5,008 nt of DNA, taken from the NCBI GenBank assembly GCA_027334785.1, contig DAHWQF010000284.1:1-5008 (forward strand), read 5' to 3'. This document shows, piece by piece, positions 1 to 4,932 of the stretch. The DNA comes from Acidimicrobiaceae bacterium (GTDB taxonomy: Bacteria > Actinomycetota > Acidimicrobiia > Acidimicrobiales > Palsa-688). Within the stretch, counting starts at the first letter, position 1; the number at the start of each line of letters is the position of its first letter. The position numbers were made by a program, and so were the translations under genes. The notes under the pieces are model-generated. The model was given only the letters and a program-made list of their open reading frames with translations. It had not been told where the DNA came from and made no database searches.

Positions 1-507
1 GTTGGTGGGCGCCTCGGAGGCAGGGGGCTTCTCGATGAAGGCCTCCACACACCCGCTGACATCGACCGGGACCACACCGAAACGCGAGGGGTCCTCGACC
101 GGAGTGAGCGCGATCGTCCCTTCCGCCTCGCGCTCGCGGTGGAAATCCACGAGCGCCGTTATATCGATCTCGGTCAGCACGTCGCCGTTTACGACAACGA
201 AGGTCTCCCCGGTGATGCCCGCCTCTCTGGCGGCAAAAGCGATCGCCCCCGCGGTGTCGAGCGGCGAGCTCTCGACCGCGTAATGAAGCTTCACCCCTTC
301 ACAACGCCCGTCGGGGAAGGCAGCCAAAAAGGCGTCCGGCCGGTACCCGAGCGAGAGCACGACCTCCTCGACGCCGTGGCCAGCCAAGTGCTCGACCACG
401 CGCTCGATGACGGTCCGGCCCGCGACCGGCAACATCTGCTTGGGTGTCGAGAACGTGAGGGGCCGCAACCGCGTGCCCTCCCCGCCGACGAGGACGACGG
501 CCTTCAT
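1..507 (-). CDS. NDP-sugar pyrophosphorylase (nucleotidyltransferase), N-terminal part, truncated by the window edge
   Basis: This protein probably joins a sugar 1-phosphate to an NTP, giving an NDP-sugar and pyrophosphate in the cytoplasm. The 169 visible residues begin MKAVVLVGG. The nucleotide-binding signature GGEGTRLRPLT lies at residues 8-18, followed by TPKQMLPV at 21-28. Further family landmarks are DTAGAI at 84-89, the metal-binding VVNGD at 105-109, SRFGVV at 141-146 and FIEKP at 157-161. Together these match the mannose-1-phosphate guanylyltransferase / glucose-1-phosphate thymidylyltransferase superfamily (NTP_transferase fold). The C-terminal part, which would separate the subfamilies (for example a left-handed beta-helix), is outside the window, so base and sugar specificity stay open. 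The ATG at 507 is chosen because the Rossmann strand starts right behind it and a TAGCCT box sits 7 nt upstream. The gene is divergent from the glycosyltransferase and may supply its donor sugar, which is inference. The family is secure; the exact substrate is not. Confidence 0.93.
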   Translation of the reverse strand, partial: MKAVVLVGGEGTRLRPLTFSTPKQMLPVAGRTVIERVVEHLAGHGVEEVVLSLGYRPDAFLAAFPDGRCEGVKLHYAVESSPLDTAGAIAFAAREAGITGETFVVVNGDVLTEIDITALVDFHREREAEGTIALTPVEDPSRFGVVPVDVSGCVEAFIEKPPASEAPTN

Positions 508-514
508 GGCCGAC

Positions 515-520
515 AGGCTA
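515..520 (-). promoter_or_regulatory. Candidate -10 box (TAGCCT) of the pyrophosphorylase gene
   Basis: TAGCCT fits the actinobacterial -10 consensus TANNNT and ends 7 nt before the ATG at 507. Transcription would then start at or next to the A of the start codon, giving a leaderless mRNA. There is no Shine-Dalgarno-like sequence before the ATG, which agrees with this. No convincing -35 box is seen. The call rests on position and on the matching boxes before two other genes in this window. Confidence 0.45.
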
Positions 521-574
521 CCGTGGGGCCTGACCAGCCGCCAGCGGGTCCGGGCCCGGCATTACAACTGCGGT

Positions 575-580
575 TAGAGT
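575..580 (+). promoter_or_regulatory. Candidate -10 box (TAGAGT) of the glycosyltransferase-deacetylase operon
   Basis: TAGAGT ends 8 nt before the GTG start at 589 and fits TANNNT. The short spacing would place the transcription start on or within two bases of the GTG, so the transcript is probably leaderless. There is no clear Shine-Dalgarno sequence and no good -35 hexamer at 16-18 nt. With the opposing TAGCCT at 515-520, the 81-nt divergent gap 508-588 appears to hold both promoters and little else. Confidence 0.45.
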
Positions 581-588
581 TAGGCGAC

Positions 589-2460
589 GTGGGCCGGGAA
601 CTGCAAGGCACGAGGCTCCGAGTCCTCATCGTCTCTGCCAGCGTCGGAGCAGGTGATCTGGGCAGCGCTCGCGAACTGGCGCGCCGCCTCCGAGCCGCCG
701 GCCACGAGCCGACCATCGTCGACTACCTCGAGGCGCCACCATTGCGGATCGGACGGGCCCTGTCAACGAGCTACGAGGCGCAGCTTCGGCACGCCCCTTG
801 GGTCTACGAGCTGCTCTTCAACATGTGGTACTGGGCGCCTATCCTCCTGGCGCCAGTGTCTCGTGTGCTTTCTCTGTTCACCAGGAGAGCAGTGGCCCGT
901 TGGGTGAGGCAAACCGATGCTGACGTCGTGGTTTCCAGTTACTCAGTGGCTACCCAGGCTCTGGGGGACATGAGACGGCGGGCGGCGAGCAGGTGGCCCT
1001 GGGTAAGGCGGTCGGGCCTGAAAGTGCCGGTGGTCAGCTGCGTCACAGATTTCGGTTATCACCCCTTTTGGGCGCACCGTTCGGTGGACCTCAACCTGGC
1101 CACCAACGCCTCGGCTGCCGCTCGGATCGCACGGCGCACTGGACGAGCAGCGATGGCGTGTGCCCCCCTGGTCGGGCCCGACTTCGCCCGTGCTGCTGAC
1201 AGGCGGCCCACCGAGCGCCGGCGCCTCGGGCTCGGAGGCGAGGACGTCGCCGTGCTCGTCTCCTCCGGCAGCTGGGGGGTAGGCGACGTGAAGGAGACAA
1301 TGGAGCTGGTGGCCCGGTCCCCTGGCCTTGTCCCAGTGGTTGCCTGCGGGCGTAACACCGGCCTGCGCCAGGAGCTCGAGCACCTCGCCCGCAGCCAGGG
1401 CTACCGGGCGATAACGCTCGGCTGGACCGACGACATGGCCGGCCTGATGGCGGCGTGCGACGTCCTCGTAGAAAACGCCGGCGGCCTGACCTGCTTCGAA
1501 GCCATGGGGGCGGGTCTCCCGCTCGTGTCGTTCCGGCCCATCCCCGGGCACGGGAAAAAGAGCGCCTCTGCCATGGCAACAGCGGGCGTGAGCTGCCTGG
1601 CCCGAGCGGGTGACGAACTGGTCGAGCAGCTCCGCCGGGTCGGCCGACCTGGCTCCACGCGCCGGGCCGTGCTGGACGCGGCTGCCAGGCTGTTCAACGC
1701 GGACGCGGCCGAGCTCGTGGCCAGGGTCGGCTCCTTCGGGCCGCCTCCGCTACCGAGGCTGCGCCCGATGGCCCGCTTGGCCCGGGCCGCTTACGCCCTT
1801 TCCACGGCTGCCGCGCTCGTCTGGGGCGGCCTCACGACGGGCGTGGGAGCAGCGGCTGCAGCGGGCGCTGGGGTGGCCCACCCGCCTGGCGGTGACCCAG
1901 GGATCGTGTACGTCGGCGCTCGCCTCACCCCGGCCGAGATCGCAGACCCAGCTGTGCAGGCTTCCCTCGCCCGCCTCCATGCCAGCGCGGTGATCGACCT
2001 CGCCACGGCGGAGCTGGCCCCCCTCGCCGTCCAAGAGCTGACCGCCAGGGATGTCGGGGTGGAAAGTGGGGGCGCCTCCTATGACCAGGTACAGGCCAGC
2101 AGGCCCACTGCCCCCTGGGCACTGGCGCAGTCGGACTCCACGAGCGTCCACGCTCTCTCCGTCTTGTCCGGCCAGCCCGTGGCCGCGCTCGTGCCAGACC
2201 GGACACTTTCGGCTTTCGACCTCGTTGACGCCGGTTCGGACAATTTCAAGGTCGTGGTCCCAGGTTGGACCCTCCCGGCAGCACCCAGAGGCCCCTACCC
2301 GAGAGACGAACTGGAGGTCCCGCAGCTGAAGGGGGGCGACGTTTACGTCGTGGAAGGTTTCCAGGTGACCCCGGCCCAGCTCGTGGTGCTGCTCGGCTTG
2401 CTCGGGTCGCAGGAGGCGGCCCAGCACCTGGCCGGCGGGCCCCTGTCGTGGTTGCGATGA
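589..2460 (+). CDS. GT28 / MGDG-synthase-like glycosyltransferase with a transmembrane segment and a degenerate deacetylase-like C-terminal domain
   Basis: This 623-residue protein probably transfers a sugar from an NDP-sugar to a lipid or lipid-linked acceptor at the inner membrane face. Residues 10-390 form a GT-B enzyme of the MGDG-synthase/MurG kind. The glycine loop VSASVGAGD is at 15-23. A VTDF...H..W.H block spans 152-163. The C-terminal donor site has ENAGGLTCFEA at 295-305 and RPIPGHGKK at 316-324. The arginine-rich stretch at 388-400 precedes a hydrophobic Ala/Gly/Leu segment (about 400-430), so the N-terminus should be inside and the C-terminus outside. Residues 438-623 resemble a NodB deacetylase domain without any metal or catalytic motif (see findings). 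Asp23 replaces the usual loop His. GTG 589 is chosen because upstream in-frame sequence is antisense to the pyrophosphorylase gene. The stop overlaps the next start as ATGA. The fold is confident; donor and acceptor are unknown. Confidence 0.85.
   Translation: MGRELQGTRLRVLIVSASVGAGDLGSARELARRLRAAGHEPTIVDYLEAPPLRIGRALSTSYEAQLRHAPWVYELLFNMWYWAPILLAPVSRVLSLFTRRAVARWVRQTDADVVVSSYSVATQALGDMRRRAASRWPWVRRSGLKVPVVSCVTDFGYHPFWAHRSVDLNLATNASAAARIARRTGRAAMACAPLVGPDFARAADRRPTERRRLGLGGEDVAVLVSSGSWGVGDVKETMELVARSPGLVPVVACGRNTGLRQELEHLARSQGYRAITLGWTDDMAGLMAACDVLVENAGGLTCFEAMGAGLPLVSFRPIPGHGKKSASAMATAGVSCLARAGDELVEQLRRVGRPGSTRRAVLDAAARLFNADAAELVARVGSFGPPPLPRLRPMARLARAAYALSTAAALVWGGLTTGVGAAAAAGAGVAHPPGGDPGIVYVGARLTPAEIADPAVQASLARLHASAVIDLATAELAPLAVQELTARDVGVESGGASYDQVQASRPTAPWALAQSDSTSVHALSVLSGQPVAALVPDRTLSAFDLVDAGSDNFKVVVPGWTLPAAPRGPYPRDELEVPQLKGGDVYVVEGFQVTPAQLVVLLGLLGSQEAAQHLAGGPLSWLR
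1768..1878 (+). other. Region encoding the predicted transmembrane segment between the two domains of the glycosyltransferase
   Basis: Codons 394-430 encode MARLARAAYAL and then a run rich in Ala, Leu, Val and Gly, ending before AHPPGGD. The four arginines around residues 390-400 on the N-terminal flank and the lack of positive charge on the C-terminal side favour an N-in/C-out orientation by the positive-inside rule. That would put the catalytic GT domain in the cytoplasm and the C-terminal domain outside. The segment is Ala/Gly-rich and only moderately hydrophobic, so it could also be a membrane-associated linker. Confidence 0.55.
1900..2457 (+). other. Region encoding a degenerate NodB-like (pseudo-deacetylase) domain of the glycosyltransferase
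   Basis: Codons 438-623 can be lined up by eye with the deacetylase encoded just downstream. VYVGARLTP (440-448) sits where VALTFDDGP does. LSGQPVAALVP (526-536) sits where LSGSQPQWYRPP does. LKGGDVYVVEG (580-590) sits where VKGATVLLHDS does. The catalytic DD, the HxxxH metal site, RPPYG and LLHD are all absent. If the homology holds, this is a non-catalytic domain, perhaps for glycan binding or partner recruitment. The match is an unaided visual alignment, so it is a proposal and not an established domain assignment. Confidence 0.55.
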
Positions 2461-3221
2461 GCCTCTCTCCCGGTCGCGTGGCCGCCGGCGGTGCCGCCCT
2501 GGCCGGTTCGCTGGCCTTGGCGCAGCTCCTGCCGGCGGTGTCCGGCCTCCAGCGGCTCCGCAACATCGCCATGCGGGGCCTCGCCGGCGTCGGCAGCACA
2601 GGGCACGTAGCCCTCACCTTCGACGACGGCCCCGACCCCGTATCGACGCCTGAGTTCCTGGACGCCTTGGACGCCCTTGAGTGGCGGGCCACGTTTTTCA
2701 TGCTGGGCACGATGGCAAGCGCTGCGCCCGAACTGGTGATCGAAGTGGCCCAACGCGGCCACGAGGTCGCCGTGCACGGCTTCAAGCATGCCAACCACCT
2801 GTGCCGTGGCCCCCGCTGGGTAAGCCGGGACGTCCTTTCGGCCCGGGATCTCCTGGCGGAGCTGTCCGGGTCGCAACCGCAGTGGTATAGGCCCCCTTAT
2901 GGCGCCCTCGCCAGTTCGACCCTGATCGCAGCCCGCCGAGCCGAGTTACAGCCTGTCCTCTGGACCACCTGGGGGCGGGACTGGCGCGAGGGCATGACGG
3001 CGGAGTCGGTAGTCAAGGAAGTCGAGCGCAGCATGGTCAAGGGCGCGACAGTGCTCCTCCACGACTCCGATTGCACCTCGGCCCGGGGCTCATGGAAGGC
3101 CACCCTCGCAGCGCTCCCCTTGCTAGGGGAAGCGTGGGCCGCCCGCGGGCTCACCGTGGGCCCCCTTTCGGACCACTTCCTCGGCATCAAGGGACGTCGT
3201 GGGGGCTCTTCAGGTTCGTGA
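2457..3221 (+). CDS. Membrane-anchored polysaccharide deacetylase (NodB / carbohydrate esterase 4 family)
   Basis: This 254-residue protein likely removes N-acetyl (or O-acetyl) groups from a glycan outside the cytoplasmic membrane, using a bound divalent metal. A hydrophobic segment at residues 8-31 acts as an uncleaved anchor or signal peptide. The NodB motifs follow in order: TFDDGPD (54-60, Asp56 as base and Asp57 as metal ligand); HGFKH (107-111, the HxxxH metal site with Gly in place of the usual Ser/Thr); RPPYG (145-149); W..DWR (172-177); and LLHD (200-203, catalytic His202). All residues needed for activity are present and the length is normal for the family. ATG 2457 overlaps the glycosyltransferase stop as ATGA and there is no clear ribosome-binding site, so translation is probably coupled. 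This start also places the anchor at the extreme N-terminus, unlike longer in-frame starts. The natural substrate is unknown; a product of the preceding enzyme is a fair guess. Confidence 0.92.
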   Translation: MSLSPGRVAAGGAALAGSLALAQLLPAVSGLQRLRNIAMRGLAGVGSTGHVALTFDDGPDPVSTPEFLDALDALEWRATFFMLGTMASAAPELVIEVAQRGHEVAVHGFKHANHLCRGPRWVSRDVLSARDLLAELSGSQPQWYRPPYGALASSTLIAARRAELQPVLWTTWGRDWREGMTAESVVKEVERSMVKGATVLLHDSDCTSARGSWKATLAALPLLGEAWAARGLTVGPLSDHFLGIKGRRGGSSGS

Positions 3222-3234
3222 AAGCAATGGCCAC

Positions 3235-3240
3235 TAGGGT
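3235..3240 (+). promoter_or_regulatory. Candidate -10 box (TAGGGT) of the DedA gene
   Basis: TAGGGT fits TANNNT and ends 6 nt before the GTG at 3247. It lies in the 25-nt gap after the deacetylase stop, so the DedA gene probably has its own leaderless transcript in addition to any read-through from the operon. No Shine-Dalgarno sequence precedes the GTG, and no clear -35 hexamer is seen. Confidence 0.4.
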
Positions 3241-3246
3241 ACGGTC

Positions 3247-4035
3247 GTGCACCTCGCGCTCTTAAACTTCACGAGCTTCGTCGCCACCTCCGGCTACATC
3301 GCCGTCTTCGTCTTGTCAGTAGCACAATCGTGCTGCGTACCGACGTCCTCGGAGCTCACTCTCGGCTTTGCCGGCGTGCTCGCCGCCGAGGGCAAGCTCT
3401 CGCTTCCCGGCGCCATCATCGCCGGCGTCGCCGGCGAGCTAGTCGGGGCTTTCATCGCCTGGGTCATCGGCCGCACCGGGGGCAGGCCCTTCGTGGACCG
3501 CTACGGGAAGTACGTCCTAGTCAGCCAGCACGACCTCGACCGTGCCGAGGGTTGGTACGACCGCCACGGGGCTTGGGGCGTCTTCGCCAGCCGGCTAGTC
3601 CCGGTGATACGTAACTTCGTGGCATTGCCCGCCGGCGTGGCCGAAGTCCCGCTCGTGCGGTTCGGCCTGCTCACCCTCGCCGGCTCGGCCATCTGGGACA
3701 GCGCCATGGCGCTCATCGGCTACGGGGTGGGCAGCAAGTACCAAAAGATCATGCACGGGGTGAGCGACGCCGGCTACGTGCTCGGCGTGCTGGCCGTCCT
3801 GGCAATCGTCTTCGTGATCTACCACCGCTACCGGAGCTACAAGGCAGCGACGTCGGGGGCCCAGGCCGCCACGCCGTCAAGTATCACGATTTCCTTCTCC
3901 CCGGCGGACCCGACCCCACCGTCGCCTCTCCGGACCCCACTGGCGCGGCCTGCCTCCCAGACGGCCAGGGAGGTCGCCACTCCCCCCTACGGGACCGAAG
4001 GGGTCCAGATCCTGCCCGACAAGGGCAACGGCTAG
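3247..4035 (+). CDS. DedA-family (SNARE-associated / VTT domain) integral membrane protein with a long C-terminal tail
   Basis: This is a 262-residue membrane protein of the DedA family, whose bacterial members are implicated in proton-dependent transport and in moving lipids or the undecaprenyl carrier across the membrane. The N-terminal block CVPTSSELTLGFAG (30-43) carries the conserved acidic residue Glu36. A hydrophobic stretch at about 54-75 follows. The amphipathic core FASRLVPVIRNF (113-124) holds the two family arginines, Arg116 and Arg122, spaced six apart, and PAGVAEVPLVRF lies at 128-139. Further membrane segments lie at about 140-162 and 176-192. After HRYRSYK (193-199) comes a tail of about 63 residues rich in Pro, Thr, Ser and Ala, which ordinary DedA proteins of about 200-220 residues lack. 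GTG 3247 is the start that gives a complete N-terminus, and it has a TAGGGT box 6 nt upstream. The position behind the envelope operon suggests a linked role. The family is confident; the cargo is unknown. Confidence 0.9.
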   Translation: MHLALLNFTSFVATSGYIAVFVLSVAQSCCVPTSSELTLGFAGVLAAEGKLSLPGAIIAGVAGELVGAFIAWVIGRTGGRPFVDRYGKYVLVSQHDLDRAEGWYDRHGAWGVFASRLVPVIRNFVALPAGVAEVPLVRFGLLTLAGSAIWDSAMALIGYGVGSKYQKIMHGVSDAGYVLGVLAVLAIVFVIYHRYRSYKAATSGAQAATPSSITISFSPADPTPPSPLRTPLARPASQTAREVATPPYGTEGVQILPDKGNG

Positions 4036-4050
4036 AGCCAGCGGCTAGCC

Positions 4051-4074
4051 CTCTCGCCACGGAACTGGTGAGAG
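4051..4074 (+). other. Hairpin just after the DedA gene
   Basis: CTCTCGCCA (4051-4059) pairs with TGGTGAGAG (4066-4074) around a 6-nt loop: nine pairs, one of them G-U. It begins 16 nt after the DedA stop. The downstream side is C-rich with no T run, so as a terminator it would be non-canonical. It may protect the 3' end or help the stronger candidate at 4125-4169. Confidence 0.4.
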
Positions 4075-4124
4075 CCCTCGCCCACCCGGCACTTTCATCA
4101 GAAATAGAGGCAGTTTTACCGATC

Positions 4125-4169
4125 AAAACTAATGAGAGCGGCCTTTCGCTCTCCACTTCGGTCAGTTTT
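4125..4169. terminator. Probable bidirectional terminator between the convergent DedA and HD-domain genes
   Basis: The core is a perfect 7-bp stem, GAGAGCG (4134-4140) with CGCTCTC (4147-4153), around a 6-nt loop. Outer arms AAAACT (4125-4130) and AGTTTT (4164-4169) can pair too. Because the arms supply A runs on one side and T runs on the other, the structure offers a stem followed by TTTT on both strands: AGTTTT on the plus strand and ATTAGTTTT on the minus strand. It lies between two genes that point at each other, 21 nt from the stop of the HD gene, which is where such an element is expected. A third arm, AGTTTT at 4112-4117, could pair alternatively with 4125-4130. The T runs are short, so strength is uncertain. 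Confidence 0.6.
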
Positions 4170-4190
4170 GCGTAAAGGTAGAAGCCTGCG

Positions 4191-4742
4191 TCAGTCCCCG
4201 TCGGCGGCCTTCAGGGCGTGAGCCAGACGAGCATCGAACGTCCAAGCCTGCTTGGGCAGGTGGTGCTGCTCAGCCCACCCGGCTGTCAGTTCGTGGCTGC
4301 CGGCCTGGCGCAACAGCCGCGCGCCCACCTGGTCGTGGGCCAGGTACAGGGCGACCCGCTGGCGGAGCCCGTCTCCATGTTGGGCACCCCCATCGCCCAC
4401 AAGGCGCTGGCGCCCGGCCACCATCGCCGCCAGCGTCACGCCCACCCGGGCAAAAGTACCGAGGTGCGCCTCCACCTTGCCCACGTCGTGCAGCAGCGCG
4501 GCCGCCACCACCTCCCTCGGTACCGGCGCCCCGTCGCCCTCCAGCGCCTTTATGGCACGACGGGCAACGGCGAGCCCATGCCGGCGGTCGGGGCCTGACA
4601 TCCGGCGCCATAGCTGTTGCTCCCCAGGTAGGAGCATCCCCAATGCCCATGACTCGCCGTCAGCCGGCGGCCCGCCGGGCCACAGCGCCGTGAAAAACCG
4701 GCCGGCGAGATGGGCGGGCGAGCCGAACTCACCACGGCTCAT
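4191..4742 (-). CDS. HD-domain protein (putative metal-dependent phosphohydrolase)
   Basis: This 183-residue soluble protein belongs to the HD superfamily, whose members usually hydrolyse phosphate esters of nucleotides or signalling molecules with a metal held by His and Asp residues. The visible metal-site candidates are His55 (PDRRHG), His85-Asp86 (ALLHDVGKVE, 82-91), His136-Asp137 (YLAHDQVG, 133-140), His160-His161 (EQHHLP) and Asp181 (LKAADGD at the C-terminus). A linker motif LLPGEQQLWRRMS lies at 37-49. From memory, many actinobacterial genomes carry a small HD protein with this same LLPGEQ...W..M..PDRRH layout, which supports the ATG at 4742 as the full-length start; the substrate of that family is not known to me. 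Upstream there is no good ribosome-binding site or TANNNT box. The ATG overlaps, as ATGA, the stop of the decayed reading frame at 4739-4870. The gene converges on DedA and shares its terminator region. Confidence 0.85.
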   Translation of the reverse strand: MSRGEFGSPAHLAGRFFTALWPGGPPADGESWALGMLLPGEQQLWRRMSGPDRRHGLAVARRAIKALEGDGAPVPREVVAAALLHDVGKVEAHLGTFARVGVTLAAMVAGRQRLVGDGGAQHGDGLRQRVALYLAHDQVGARLLRQAGSHELTAGWAEQHHLPKQAWTFDARLAHALKAADGD

Positions 4743-4870
4743 CGGCGTCTGCTGACTACGTGGAAACCCGAGAATGTGAACGTCTCCGGCACTCCTCCCG
4801 TAATGCAGATCTCGGCCCCGTAGTTGATCTGGTCAACGAAGGACGTCTTTCGAATATAGCCATTACCGTT
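4739..4870 (-). pseudogene. 3' remnant of a gene, homologous to the end of the neighbouring partial gene
   Basis: One minus-strand frame, ending in TGA at 4739-4741, encodes a C-terminal stretch reading VDQINYGAEICITGG, then VPETFTFSGF, then HVVSRRR. It matches the C-terminus of the partial gene at 4933-5008 in spacing as well as residues: AEIC, seven residues, then TF[T/S]F..F in both. No ATG, GTG or TTG start occurs in this frame inside the window, and farther upstream the frame runs out of register through the end of the neighbouring gene. I therefore read it as a truncated tandem duplicate. The upstream limit given (about 4870) is only where the protein-like sequence seems to begin. The family is not recognised; the alternating aromatic/hydrophobic pattern suggests the last beta strands of a jelly-roll or other beta-sandwich domain. 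Confidence 0.55.
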
Positions 4871-4910
4871 CCGCCTCCCAGGTTCGCGCCGGGCTGTGCT
4901 CAGGGCCAGT

Positions 4911-4927
4911 GGCGACGGCTGGTCGCC
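4911..4927 (-). other. Hairpin just after the stop of the right-edge gene
   Basis: GGCGAC (4911-4916) and GTCGCC (4922-4927) form a perfect 6-bp stem around a 5-nt loop, 5 nt after the minus-strand stop at 4933. It has no T run behind it. It could be a weak terminator or an RNA-end stabiliser for that gene, or a chance GC-rich palindrome. Confidence 0.3.
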
Positions 4928-4932
4928 CAGGA

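Noticed and set aside
139..588. In-frame upstream extension of the glycosyltransferase to an ATG at 139
   Set aside because: This stretch is the exact antisense of the well-conserved pyrophosphorylase gene and has no family similarity of its own. The GT fold begins just after GTG 589, which also has a promoter-like box.
943..2427. Several minus-strand open frames opposite the glycosyltransferase
   Set aside because: They are a common by-product of high GC. They have low-complexity composition, no recognisable motifs, and lie opposite a clearly conserved gene.
2265..2456. Longer deacetylase starting at the ATG at 2265
   Set aside because: The added 64 residues are Arg/Gly/Pro-rich shadow sequence out of frame with the GT C-terminus. 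Starting at 2457 gives a normal membrane anchor and a coupled ATGA start.
4029..4048. Direct repeat CGGCTAG (4029-4035 and 4042-4048) at the DedA stop
   Set aside because: Two 7-bp copies 13 bp apart with no further structure and no mobile element nearby are too little to support an attachment site or regulatory repeat.
4218..4755. Plus-strand open frames across the HD gene
   Set aside because: They read as Arg/Pro/Ser-rich shadows without motifs, while the minus strand encodes a complete HD protein with its metal-site residues.
4823..4837. Palindrome GTTGA-TCTGG-TCAAC as a possible operator
   Set aside because: It lies inside the remnant reading frame and encodes VDQIN there. With only five-base arms it can be explained by codons and chance.
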